This document shows positions 23,501-31,065 of a stretch of 64,000 nucleotides of DNA, one piece after another. The notes beneath the pieces were generated by a model that saw nothing but the letters and a program-made list of their open reading frames with translations, was not told the origin of the DNA and ran no database searches. Within the stretch, counting starts at the first letter, position 1. Each line of letters begins with the position of its first letter. A program made the translations under genes and the position numbers. The DNA is from Nitrosococcus wardiae (GTDB lineage Bacteria > Pseudomonadota > Gammaproteobacteria > Nitrosococcales > Nitrosococcaceae), in NCBI RefSeq assembly GCF_004421105.1, contig NZ_CP038033.1, positions 1,011,659 to 1,075,658 on the forward strand, written 5' to 3'.

Positions 23501-26118
23501 AGCAGGCAAGAGAGGAAGGGAAGGGGGTTATTGGCATCCATAATGCCCGGGAGCACAATTTAAAGGGCATTGAACTTCAAATCCCCCGGGAGCGGTTCAC
23601 CGTCATTACCGGCATCTCCGGTTCCGGGAAAAGCACGGTGGCCTTCGATATCCTTTTTGCCGAGGGGCAACGGCGCTATTTGGAGTCCCTCAATGCCTAT
23701 GCCCGGCAGTTTGTCCAACCGGCCGCCCGCCCTGATCTGGACGCCATCTTCGGCATTCCCCCCACGGTGGCCATCGAGCAGCGGACCAGCCGGGGGGGAC
23801 TCAAGAGCACAGTGGCCACCCTCACCGAGATTTATCATTTCCTGCGCTTGCTATTCGTTAAACTAGGCCAACAGCATTGCCCCGACTGCGGCATTCCTAT
23901 TGAAGCCCAAACTCTGGAGGCCATCCAGGCCCGGATTCTGCGTAACTACCGGGGCCGCCGCCTGAGTGTATTGGCCCCCCTGGTGGTGGCCCGCAAAGGC
24001 TATTACACGGATCTGGCCAAGTGGGCCGCCGCCAAGGGGTTTACCCATTTGCGGGTGGATGGAATATTGGTCCCGACGGACCCTTGGCCCCGCTTGGATC
24101 GGTTCAAGGAACATTCCATTGAATTGCCGGTAGGGGAGATCAAAGTCACCCCTGGGGAGGAAAAGGTGCTGGGGACGTTATTGGAGCGGGCTTTGAGTCT
24201 GGGCCAGGGAAGGGTGGAAATTCTCCTTCCCAAAAAGGGGGAGAAGACCCTCTACTCTACTAAGCGTTCTTGCCCCAGTTGCAGTCGCAGCTTCGGGGAG
24301 CTGGATCCTCGCCTGTTCTCCTTTAATTCCCCACAGGGTTGGTGCCCCCGCTGCTATGGCACCGGGCAGGTGCTGCCTGGTTTTGATGGGTCGCAAACCG
24401 GGGAGGAAAAGGAATGGGCCGTGGGGGAAGAAAATTCTGCTCGGATTTGCCCCGCCTGCCAGGGGCGGCGCTTACGGCCCGAAGCCCTGGCGGTGTATTT
24501 CCAGGAGCGGAATATTGCCGAATTTACCGAGATGTCGGTAGCAGCGGCAGAGACCACATTCCGGTCCATGGAGCTGCAAGGGCGGGAGGCGGCAATTGCC
24601 CGGGATCTCCTGCCCGAGTTGCGGTCCCGCCTGAAATTTCTTCAAGAGGTGGGGTTGTCTTATTTAACCTTGGATCGGGCCGCCCCGACCCTCAGCGGGG
24701 GGGAGGCTCAGCGCATCCGTTTGGCTTCCCAGCTCGGTTCCAACCTGCGGGGGGTGTGTTATATCCTGGATGAGCCCACCATCGGCCTCCATCCTCGGGA
24801 CAATAAAATGCTCCTCAATACCTTGGGCAAATTGGAAGGCAAGGGCAACACCATTGTGGTGGTGGAGCATGACGAGGACACTATTCGGCGAGCCGAGCAT
24901 GTCATTGACCTGGGACCGGGAGCCGGGGTGAATGGGGGCAGGGTGGTGGCCGCGGGCACGGTGGAGGCGTTGCTCCATCATCCGGAATCGGTTACCGGAC
25001 GTTGTTTGGCCCATCCCTTGCTCCATCCTCTCATGGAAAAGCGGCGCTCTGAGACCGCTGAATGTCAGTTGGAGCTTCAGGGGGCCTCCCTTCATAACTT
25101 GAAACATCTGGATCTCTGCCTGCCCTTGGGTCGGCTAGTAGGAGTGACCGGGGTCAGCGGCAGCGGTAAGAGTACCCTGGTGCGGCAGGTGATCCATGGG
25201 AATCTACAACGGTTGTTAGGTGCCAAGGGGAAGACCCAGGGCAAGAATGCTGCTTTCCAGGGGTGTGCAGGGATCCGGGGCTGGGAGGCCATCCAGCGGG
25301 TGCTTGAAGTGGATCAAACCCCCATTGGCAAAACGCCCCGTTCTTGTCCGGCCACCTATGTGGGCTTTTGGGACTCTATCCGGCGTTTGTTTGCCGAGAC
25401 GCCGGAAGCCCGAATCCGGGGTTATGGGCCAGGTCGATTTTCCTTTAATACCAAAGAAGGCCGCTGTCCGGAATGTGAGGGCCAGGGAGTCAAGAAGATT
25501 GAGATGAGTTTTCTGCCCAATGTCACCGTTCCCTGTGAGGTCTGCCATGGAGCTCGCTTTACCCCCGAAACCTTAATGATCCGCTACAAGGATAAGCATA
25601 TTGGTGAGATCCTGGCCATGAGCGTAGATGAGGCGACCGAGTTTTTCTCCGCCCATGTCCGAATTCATCGGCCTTTGCAGCTGCTACAAGCGGTGGGGTT
25701 GGGGTATCTCAGCGTCGGCCAACCCAGTCCTACTTTAAGCGGGGGCGAAGCCCAGCGGATCAAACTAGTGACGGAGCTGGCCAAGGCCCGCTCTACTCCC
25801 GGCCGTGCCGGAAATCACCATACCCTGTATCTCTTGGATGAGCCGACGATTGGCCTTCATATGGCGGATGTGGAGAAACTTATCCGGGTCCTCCACCAAC
25901 TGGTGGAAGTGGGCAATACCGTCATGGTCATTGAGCATAATCTGGATATTATCGCTGAGGCGGACTGGCTCCTTGACCTGGGCCCGGAAGGGGGCGAGGG
26001 CGGGGGTCATGTTGTCGCCCAAGGAACGCCGGAAACCGTTGCCCAAGTCAAAAAAGGTTCCCATACGGCCAAGTTTCTGGCTGGCTTTCTGCGGGAAAGG
26101 CGCCTAAAAATTAATTAA
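20557..26118 (+). CDS. uvrA: Tandem-fused UvrA-like ATPase with four ABC modules
   Basis: At 1853 residues this is twice the usual UvrA (about 940). It is a head-to-tail fusion of two UvrA-like proteins. Unit 1: Walker A GVSGSGKSS (33-41), zinc cysteines CPQC..CETC, signature LSGGEVQRI, Walker B VLDEPSIGLH, then GVSGSGKST (647), CPTCGGSGFEQVEM..CLDC, LSGGEAQRLKLA, LFDEPTTGLH. Unit 2: GISGSGKST (1019), CPSC..CPRC, LSGGEAQRIRLA, ILDEPTIGLH, then GVSGSGKST (1532), CPECEGQGVKKIEM..CEVC, LSGGEAQRIKL, LLDEPTIGLH. All four ATP sites look intact. UvrA normally dimerises to scan DNA for damage and load UvrB; this chain could be a covalent dimer. A normal-length uvrA is presumably elsewhere. It is followed after 26 bases by the DUF427 gene. 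Confidence 0.93.
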   Translation: MSKGFIWVKGARQNNLQGLNLKFPLNELIVITGVSGSGKSSLAFDTIYAEGQRRYVETFSPYARQFLDRMDKPQVDRIEGIPPAIAIDQTNPVRTSRSTVGTMTELNDHLKLLFARAGKLYCQGCGQPVRRDTPDSIYDQLLDQGMGLRALMTFEIAVPPNFSPQEVKEQLLRQGYTRFHHQNDQVLEVIQDRLRLEPSQRERIVEALETALKYGRGRLAVYPLDEDRQPQPPWRFSSDLHCPQCDLAYRDPFPNLFSFNSPLGACETCRGFGRTMGIDYDLVVPDDRKTLAEGAIKPWQTASYEECQQDLMRFARPRGIPTQRPWRELTSDQQRWVLEGEGEWEENKWYGVQRFFDWLEGKSYKMHIRVLLSKYRAYHLCPACHGARLKPESLLWRLGTKADADRVLPERQRFKPSGVQFSQPQLAALPGLTLHDVMRLPLERCRQFFTQLTLPAPLDQAAELLLGEIRSRLNYLVEVGLGYLTLDRQSRTLSGGEVQRINLTTALGTSLVNTLFVLDEPSIGLHARDLQRIIRVLQRLRDGGNSLIVVEHDPQVMLAADRVLDLGPGPGERGGQRVFFGPPQELLHAKNSLTAQYLVGKKQVVTEPSRVGKPPATASMEILGATENNLKNITVRFPLNRLVCVTGVSGSGKSTLVQEVLYKGLRKLKGKPVGIPGRHQALQGHGPIQGVVLVDQSPIGKTARSNPVSYVGALAGLRKAFAAEPLAQERGYSAGTFSFNSGNGRCPTCGGSGFEQVEMQFLSDVYLRCLDCNGQRYRPEILEVKLQPSAHSPGKSIAEVLEMTVAEALEFFADYPEVTRGIEPLQAVGLGYMKLGQPVPTLSGGEAQRLKLAGHLAKGRGRKEAHRTLFLFDEPTTGLHFDDMATLLQAFQRLLAEGHSLVVIEHNLEVIQAADWVIDLGPEGGEAGGEVIAVGSPQEVVQFQGSHTGQALQDHAQALNLITLTTPVIGEVPSAYGAAPQEQAREEGKGVIGIHNAREHNLKGIELQIPRERFTVITGISGSGKSTVAFDILFAEGQRRYLESLNAYARQFVQPAARPDLDAIFGIPPTVAIEQRTSRGGLKSTVATLTEIYHFLRLLFVKLGQQHCPDCGIPIEAQTLEAIQARILRNYRGRRLSVLAPLVVARKGYYTDLAKWAAAKGFTHLRVDGILVPTDPWPRLDRFKEHSIELPVGEIKVTPGEEKVLGTLLERALSLGQGRVEILLPKKGEKTLYSTKRSCPSCSRSFGELDPRLFSFNSPQGWCPRCYGTGQVLPGFDGSQTGEEKEWAVGEENSARICPACQGRRLRPEALAVYFQERNIAEFTEMSVAAAETTFRSMELQGREAAIARDLLPELRSRLKFLQEVGLSYLTLDRAAPTLSGGEAQRIRLASQLGSNLRGVCYILDEPTIGLHPRDNKMLLNTLGKLEGKGNTIVVVEHDEDTIRRAEHVIDLGPGAGVNGGRVVAAGTVEALLHHPESVTGRCLAHPLLHPLMEKRRSETAECQLELQGASLHNLKHLDLCLPLGRLVGVTGVSGSGKSTLVRQVIHGNLQRLLGAKGKTQGKNAAFQGCAGIRGWEAIQRVLEVDQTPIGKTPRSCPATYVGFWDSIRRLFAETPEARIRGYGPGRFSFNTKEGRCPECEGQGVKKIEMSFLPNVTVPCEVCHGARFTPETLMIRYKDKHIGEILAMSVDEATEFFSAHVRIHRPLQLLQAVGLGYLSVGQPSPTLSGGEAQRIKLVTELAKARSTPGRAGNHHTLYLLDEPTIGLHMADVEKLIRVLHQLVEVGNTVMVIEHNLDIIAEADWLLDLGPEGGEGGGHVVAQGTPETVAQVKKGSHTAKFLAGFLRERRLKIN

Positions 26119-26144
26119 ATAACTTTCACTATAGGAGAGCCAGG

Positions 26145-26930
26145 ATGTCAGTACGACAGTCAAAAGAAAAACCCCATCCTCAGCAAGGGCCAGCCCACCG
26201 GGTTGAAGTGGTGCCAATTCCGAAACGGGTCCGTGTGCTCTTTAATCAGGAGACGATTGCAGACAGCACTCAGGTATTGCTCTTGCGCGAGACTTATTTG
26301 CCGCCGGTGTATTATTTTCCTCCTCAGGATGTGCGCATGGAGTGGCTACAGCGGACGGACCATAGCAGCCACTGTCCCTTTAAAGGCGAAGCCGCCTACT
26401 GGAGCGTCACCGTGAGAGAGCGAAGCGCTGAGAATGGAGCTTGGAGCTATCCAGAACCCCTTGAACAAGTGGCCCCTATCAACAATCATATTGCTTTCTA
26501 CTGGGATAAAATGGATGCTTGGTACGAAGAGGATGAACCGGTCTTTGTCCATCCTTGCGATCCCTATGTCCGGATAGACGTACGGGAGAGTTTTCGCCCG
26601 GTGCGGGTTGTTTTAGGGGGTAAAGTCGTGGCTGAAACCTGTCGAGCCCGATTTCTATTCGAGACTGGCCTGCCCACCCGTTATTATATCCCCCAGGAAG
26701 ATGTCCAGATGGACTGGCTAGAGCCTTCTGAAACCCATACGGCTTGCCCCTATAAGGGAAAGGCAAGCTACTGGTCGGTGCGGATTGGAGATCAATATTT
26801 TAAGGATCTGGTTTGGAGTTACCCGGACCCCCTGCCGGAGGCAAGCCAGGTAAAGAACTACCTGGCGTTCTATCAGGAAAAGGTGGAGGCCTTCTATGTG
26901 GATGAGGAATTACAGCGTACCTGGGGATAG
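26145..26930 (+). CDS. Double-DUF427 protein
   Basis: This 261-residue cytoplasmic protein contains two DUF427 repeats. Repeat 1 (about 25-130): KRVRVLFNQETIADSTQVLLLRE, PPVYYFPPQDVRMEWL, HCPFKGEAAYWSVTV, NHIAFYWDKMDAWYEED. Repeat 2 (about 140-255): RPVRVVLGGKVVAETCRARFLFE, PTRYYIPQEDVQMDWL, ACPYKGKASYWSVRI, NYLAFYQEKVEAFYVDEE. The CP-KG-A-YWSV block is the family signature. The enzymatic function is unknown. A clear ribosome site (AGGAGAGCC) precedes ATG 26145, 26 bases after the UvrA-like gene, so the two are probably co-transcribed. Confidence 0.9.
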   Translation: MSVRQSKEKPHPQQGPAHRVEVVPIPKRVRVLFNQETIADSTQVLLLRETYLPPVYYFPPQDVRMEWLQRTDHSSHCPFKGEAAYWSVTVRERSAENGAWSYPEPLEQVAPINNHIAFYWDKMDAWYEEDEPVFVHPCDPYVRIDVRESFRPVRVVLGGKVVAETCRARFLFETGLPTRYYIPQEDVQMDWLEPSETHTACPYKGKASYWSVRIGDQYFKDLVWSYPDPLPEASQVKNYLAFYQEKVEAFYVDEELQRTWG

Positions 26931-27032
26931 AGTTAAGCGGCAGGTTGTTCATCTTGTCTTGTAAAGTCTGGAGTGACACCATAAAGACTTAGTGCTACTT
27001 TCTGGTTATCGAGACTGAACCTGGAGTCGTCC

Positions 27033-27638
27033 ATGTCTTGGCAAGCCAAACACGATTACACGCCCGAAGAATACCTCGCCCTGGAGTGTCAGACCGACAC
27101 CAAGAGCGAATACTTTGCCGGCGAGATTTTCGCCATGGTCGGCGCAAGCCCGGCGCACAACCTGATCGCCGCCAATATGATCGGTGAGCTAAGGCAGCAG
27201 CTTAAAGGACGCCCCTGCCGGGTCTACGCCAACGATCAGCGGGTCAAGGTCAGCCCCACGGGCCTCTATACTTATCCGGACATCGTGGTTACCTGCGGCG
27301 ACGAACGCTTCGACGAGAACGATAGGGACACCTTGTTGAATCCACGGGTCATCATTGAAGTGCTCTCCAAGACCACTGAAAGTTATGACCGGGGCGAGAA
27401 GTTTGAGCACTACCGCAGTTTCGATACCCTAGTGGAATACCTGTTGGTCGCCCAGGAGAGACCCCACTTAGAGCACTACCGCCGCCATCCTGACGGTCAG
27501 TGGTTGTTTTCCGACGCTAGTGGGCTGGAGGCGGTGATTGAGTTTCCGGCCATCGATTGTCGGCTAGTGTTGGCCGAGGTCTACGACAAGGTACCCCTGG
27601 AAACCCACGGGCCAGGGCATCCGCCTCCCGTGGATTGA
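27033..27638 (+). CDS. Uma2 family (DUF820) PD-(D/E)XK nuclease-like protein
   Basis: This 201-residue protein opens YTPEEYLALECQTDTKSEYFAGEIFAMVGAS, the Uma2 start with the conserved K-x-E-Y-x-x-G-E, then VYTYPDIVVTCGDERFDE-like TYPDIVVTC and PRVIIEVLSKTTESYDRGEKFEHYRS, giving the PD..E-x-L-x nuclease core. Such genes are abundant in cyanobacteria and other mobile-rich genomes, and their role is unclear. Its stop TGA is fused with a second copy of the uvrA 3' end (from 27637), so it was inserted into, or brought with, a duplicated segment. Confidence 0.9.
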   Translation: MSWQAKHDYTPEEYLALECQTDTKSEYFAGEIFAMVGASPAHNLIAANMIGELRQQLKGRPCRVYANDQRVKVSPTGLYTYPDIVVTCGDERFDENDRDTLLNPRVIIEVLSKTTESYDRGEKFEHYRSFDTLVEYLLVAQERPHLEHYRRHPDGQWLFSDASGLEAVIEFPAIDCRLVLAEVYDKVPLETHGPGHPPPVD

Positions 27639-27885
27639 GCGGATGTGGAAAAACTCATCCGGGTCCTCCATCAACTGGTGGAAGTGGGCAATACCGTCAT
27701 GGTCATTGAGCACAATCTGGACATTATCGCTGAGGCGGACTGGCTCCTTGACCGGGGTCCAGAAGGGGGCGACAGCGGGGGGGCAGTTTGTCGCCCAAGG
27801 AACGCCCGAGGCCGTTGTCCGAGTTAAAAAAGGCTCCCCTACGGCCTAGTTTTTAGCCCGTTTTTTGCAAAGGCACAATCCAATA
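27637..27885 (+). pseudogene. Duplicated uvrA 3' end
   Basis: Bases 27639 onward read [44 protein letters not shown], corresponding to bases 25863-26090 of the tandem uvrA at about 90 % nucleotide identity. A frameshift after the GPEGG stretch and a changed ending destroy it. It lies 1.5 kb downstream of the true 3' end, in the same orientation, with DUF427 and Uma2 between. Confidence 0.9.
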
Positions 27886-27895
27886 GGCTAAAGCA

Positions 27896-29164
27896 TTATC
27901 TAAACGGTATGCCAAACCTAATGGGAAGGGCAAAGTTTATAAAATAATCCGGGGCGTCATCTGTTAAGCCGATCCCGCCCGATATAGACAACAAAATCCC
28001 GCGACCCAGCACGGATGAGGCTCCAAAAATAAAGGAGCTACTCACTTGATTACTACCGGGAATATCGCCGCCGTTGACCTCTAACTCCTGAGAGAAGACC
28101 TGTTGTAGCTCTAGGCGTAGAGACGTGGCTGGACTGGCAGCTAAAAGCGCGCCGATTGAGAAACCAAACTTGTCGCCTGGATCGATGTTGTCCTTTTCGA
28201 AAGAAGATTCATAGAAGAAGTTGCCGGTAAAGGCCAGTGGATCTTGGCGTTTAAGGGCCGTAAGGGATCCCCGGATCTCATGGAAGCCGCCTCCCAGTGC
28301 AACACCGTTGCTAAACCGTTGGCTTGTGTCCGTATCCCAAGTGACTCGGGCTATCAAGTCTGGTAACCAACCCCGTTCACGGAACACCGTCTTAGCGACA
28401 CCGACGGTGATGTCCCCTATGGATGAGCCTAGATCGTCCGTTTCCCTAAATGAAAACTGCCCTGCCGGTTGTACCAAAGTTTGGTCCACCACCCGGGCAG
28501 GAAGACTGAGTTCTAGTTGGGACTCGAAAGGCAAGCCAAAGCGGGTAAAGAAACCCGCATCAAATTCGTTGCGGCGGAGCTCCGCGTTTCTTGTTAATAC
28601 TTGACCACCCTCTCCGAGGACAAGTGTGGGTGAGAATTGCTCCCGCCGACTATAGACCACAAAAGGCTGGACTTCCATGAGGCCAACTGGCAAGAGCAAA
28701 GCACCTACCTGGGTTAAAGTCCTTTCTAATGCTCGCTCGGCTGCATCCTCGTCCACCTCGAATGTGCCAGGGGCAGATGATTTCGCCTTTTTCTTTGGGG
28801 GTTTTTCCTGGGTTTGGGCCTGTTGTATGGGATTCTTTGGTTGGGCTGATTGGGTTGCCGGAACGGCGGTTTTGGGCAGGGGATGCCTCGGAGGCTCCTT
28901 CATCTGAGGTGATGGAGAGGATGGCGGTGTTGTGCCGACAAGATGCTCAAGTTGCTCTACCCGTTTCTGGAGATCTTCAATCAGCGCATCGCGCTCTGCA
29001 ATTTTCCGGTCCCGCTTTTCAAGTTTTTCCAGCAATTGCTGGGTAATTTCCGGCGTTTCTTGAGCGTATCCTAGCTGATTACTAACAATAAAGAGGCTTG
29101 TTACCAGAAATGCAGTCAATAACCCGCTTTTATTTTGCAGGTTTAAGAATGCTGCCAACTTCAT
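27896..29164 (-). CDS. fapF: FapF-like outer-membrane amyloid exporter
   Basis: This 422-residue protein starts at ATG 29164 after AGGGGGAATA (a longer frame from 29227 overlaps fapD). It has a signal peptide (about 1-33, ..SNQLGYAQ), a periplasmic coiled coil (about 38-72: QLLEKLEKRDRKIAERDALI), a Pro/Lys/Gln-rich linker (about 75-130), the conserved helix AERALERTLTQVGALLLP, and a C-terminal region of alternating strands for a 12-strand barrel ending FGIPFR. This order is that of FapF of Pseudomonas, the trimeric pore that exports Fap amyloid subunits. It is 40 bases downstream of fapD in the same direction. Without tests, a generic outer-membrane transporter is the alternative. Confidence 0.82.
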   Translation of the reverse strand: MKLAAFLNLQNKSGLLTAFLVTSLFIVSNQLGYAQETPEITQQLLEKLEKRDRKIAERDALIEDLQKRVEQLEHLVGTTPPSSPSPQMKEPPRHPLPKTAVPATQSAQPKNPIQQAQTQEKPPKKKAKSSAPGTFEVDEDAAERALERTLTQVGALLLPVGLMEVQPFVVYSRREQFSPTLVLGEGGQVLTRNAELRRNEFDAGFFTRFGLPFESQLELSLPARVVDQTLVQPAGQFSFRETDDLGSSIGDITVGVAKTVFRERGWLPDLIARVTWDTDTSQRFSNGVALGGGFHEIRGSLTALKRQDPLAFTGNFFYESSFEKDNIDPGDKFGFSIGALLAASPATSLRLELQQVFSQELEVNGGDIPGSNQVSSSFIFGASSVLGRGILLSISGGIGLTDDAPDYFINFALPIRFGIPFR

Positions 29165-29204
29165 TATTCCCCCTAAATTATTATGGTTATTGTAATTGCG
29201 TCCA

Positions 29205-29837
29205 CTATCGCAACATGACAAAATCACTCGTTTTGGGTATTAGGCGATTAGGCGGTTCTATCCCATCCTGTCGCGCGATTAAAAATCCCACTTTACCAAA
29301 TTGCGGATATTCAATCCAAAATTGTTTGAACTTTTTTACAAGCATAGTACGGTTGCCCCATGCTGGGTCCGCCAGCAGCACCCGGTTACCCTGCATACCT
29401 CGGAAAATAACAAAGTGGTTGTAACCATGGGTGTTAATGGGAACTAATATCGGCGCCCGCTCGATAAGATCTTCTAATGCTAGCTTGCCATAGCCGATTC
29501 CCTTATACCCTCTCGAGTCCACAAAACGTTTAAGATCCAAGAGGGAAAAGCCCTCCCGCATTTGGACAATTGCTGGATTCTTGAGATATTCCTCCCGCGT
29601 CATGAGAGCTTTGGCAACCTCTTTCTCGGTCACAGAATCCCCATGTTGATAATTCAATAATGTTGCTAAAGCTGCTGCTCCGCAACTGAGATCCCATTGT
29701 TGTAAAATAACGTTTTCGCGACGCATTTCTAAAAGAGACTTGACCTGCCGGCCCTCTGCTGTCTCAGCAAAATTTGTTAGTAGCAAGACTATTAAGAGTA
29801 CAGCATAGATAGGTGAGCACCATTGTTTACCAATCAT
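29205..29837 (-). CDS. fapD: FapD-like periplasmic C39 cysteine protease
   Basis: This 210-residue C39-type papain-like protease starts at ATG 29837 (MIGKQWCSPIYAVLLIVLLL), giving a clear signal or anchor helix; longer frames reach 29936. Catalytic set: oxyanion Gln (ILQQWDLSCG), Cys52 (LSCGAAALATLLNYQHGD), His141 (INTHGYNHFVIF) and Asp157 (VLLADPAWG). C39 domains cut after double-glycine leaders; in Fap systems FapD is a stand-alone periplasmic version. The three secreted proteins upstream on the same strand each carry a VTAG/VTAA motif just after the Sec signal, a plausible substrate. It is separated from them by a terminator at 30164-30201, so exporter genes are probably expressed at a lower level. 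Confidence 0.85.
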   Translation of the reverse strand: MIGKQWCSPIYAVLLIVLLLTNFAETAEGRQVKSLLEMRRENVILQQWDLSCGAAALATLLNYQHGDSVTEKEVAKALMTREEYLKNPAIVQMREGFSLLDLKRFVDSRGYKGIGYGKLALEDLIERAPILVPINTHGYNHFVIFRGMQGNRVLLADPAWGNRTMLVKKFKQFWIEYPQFGKVGFLIARQDGIEPPNRLIPKTSDFVMLR

Positions 29838-30118
29838 AGCTGATGTTTGAAATAAAGTATTAAAAGGAGTGATTAATGTAAGCTTATACATAGTGGGCTT
29901 ATCTTTATTAGGGATAGGAAGATAAATTCTGGCCAAGGAGAATATTAAGTAATTGCATTACTTCATAAGTTTAAAGCGTATTACAAAATTTTCTATGGGA
30001 AGAAGCGGGGGTTGGCTACAGTTAACGACTCTGAGGGAGGGGGTAGGTGATGATGTTTGGCTCTTTTCATTTACAAAAGTATTCATAAAAGGAAATAGTT
30101 TTATGCTATGCTAAAAAT

Positions 30119-30146
30119 GCATGGGGCGTAATCCTGTTTTCCTAGT
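30119..30146. repeat. 28-base direct repeat, unit 1
   Basis: gcatggggcgtaatcctgtt followed by ttcctagt; the same 28 bases occur at 30192-30219, where they overlap the terminator stem. It looks like a small local duplication of the terminator region. Confidence 0.8.
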
Positions 30147-30163
30147 TTTATACTTGCTATAAA

Positions 30164-30201
30164 ACAAAGAAAAGCGCCCCATGCGCTTTTCGCATGGGGC
30201 G
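30164..30201 (-). terminator. Strong terminator after the amyloid-like subunit genes
   Basis: On the minus strand CGCCCCATGCG, loop AAAAG, CGCATGGGGCG, then CTTTTCTTTG. It lies 23-60 bases past the stop of the last subunit gene and before fapD. Confidence 0.85.
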
Positions 30202-30223
30202 TAATCCTGTTTTCCTAGTAATT

Positions 30224-30586
30224 TTAGTGCAACTGGGCCGTTGCTTGTGAGGCACTAGCGGCTGCAGCACCCGTAAAATTCAGTCCTCCAGAGGTGCCGG
30301 TTAATACGGATTGACCAATGCTATCATTGCGTGATGCGGCGGTTGCAAACGCAGGGGAATTGATAGTGTCAACCTGAGCATCACTCTGTGATAAGGTTTG
30401 AGAGAGTACAGTGCCAGCACCTGCTCCTTCTGCAATTGCAGCAGCCTGACCTACGAGCAGGACAATAGCGCCAGCGGTTACGTTGTCCATTTGGACATCG
30501 GTTAGTTTGACGGGCTCTTTAGCATTGCTAGTGCCGGCAAATGCGAGCATTAGGGCGCACGTCATAATGGAAAAAATATTTTTCAT
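30224..30586 (-). CDS. Secreted VTAG-motif protein 3 (putative Fap-like subunit)
   Basis: This 120-residue protein is preceded by AAGGAGATCGAATC. A Sec signal (MKNIFSIMTCALMLAFAGTSNA) is followed at once by KEPVKLTDVQMDNVTAGA. The rest is low in charge and rich in Ala, Ser, Gln, Thr and Gly, with LSQTLSQSDAQVDTINSPAF and ending ASASQATAQLH. The composition suits a beta-rich, self-assembling or surface protein. The QMD-x-VTAG motif resembles the end of a double-glycine leader, cut by C39 proteases. It shares the motif and a TQSD/SQSD box with two upstream paralogues. No database family recognised. Confidence 0.8.
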   Translation of the reverse strand: MKNIFSIMTCALMLAFAGTSNAKEPVKLTDVQMDNVTAGAIVLLVGQAAAIAEGAGAGTVLSQTLSQSDAQVDTINSPAFATAASRNDSIGQSVLTGTSGGLNFTGAAAASASQATAQLH

Positions 30587-30640
30587 GATTCGATCTCCTT
30601 TCCAATAAGTTGATTTTTTTGCATCTTCGTTGTCATGAAT

Positions 30641-30928
30641 TTAGAACGCGCTTGCAGCAGACTGGGCTGATGAACTCGATTGAGTCAAAACGAGCTGCCC
30701 TCCTTGTGTTGGGAAAATATCAAGAACTACAACGTCGCTCTGAGTCAGAGTCGTGGTGGCTGAAAAGATGACACCGGTTGCGAAAGCATTGGCAATGGCA
30801 TCGGCTGTACCAGCAGCCGTGACGGCATCCATTTCGGTTTCGCTTAGCATGACAGGTTCATCTGCTACAGCAACGCTTGTCATGGCAAGAAATGCTCCCG
30901 TAGCAAGAATGCTCGATAATTTTTTCAT
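30641..30928 (-). CDS. Secreted VTAG-motif protein 2 (putative Fap-like subunit)
   Basis: This 95-residue protein starts at ATG 30928, right after AAGGAGGAAGGATCA; a longer frame to 31003 has no ribosome site. Signal peptide MKKLSSILATGAFLAMTSVAVA, then DEPVMLSETEMDAVTAAG in place of VTAG. The body is Ala/Ser/Thr-rich (FATGVIFSATTTLTQSDVVV) and ends QSSSSAQSAASAF. It shares layout and the TQSD box with its neighbours, 54 bases upstream of protein 3. Probably the same function. Confidence 0.8.
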   Translation of the reverse strand: MKKLSSILATGAFLAMTSVAVADEPVMLSETEMDAVTAAGTADAIANAFATGVIFSATTTLTQSDVVVLDIFPTQGGQLVLTQSSSSAQSAASAF

Positions 30929-31065
30929 TGATCCTTCCTCCTTAGCGAGATTACTATTCTTAAGTTTCATGAAAAACCTCTCCCCTCTGAATTTATTGTT
31001 CATGAGGTTTGAGATATTTTCAGCCTGCAGAAAATCTGCAAGCTGAAAAATCTTAAATTTCTTAA

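Noticed and set aside
30119-30219. Possible CRISPR pair (28-base repeat, 45-base spacing)
   Set aside because: Only two units, one part of a terminator stem, and no cas genes; a local duplication explains it.
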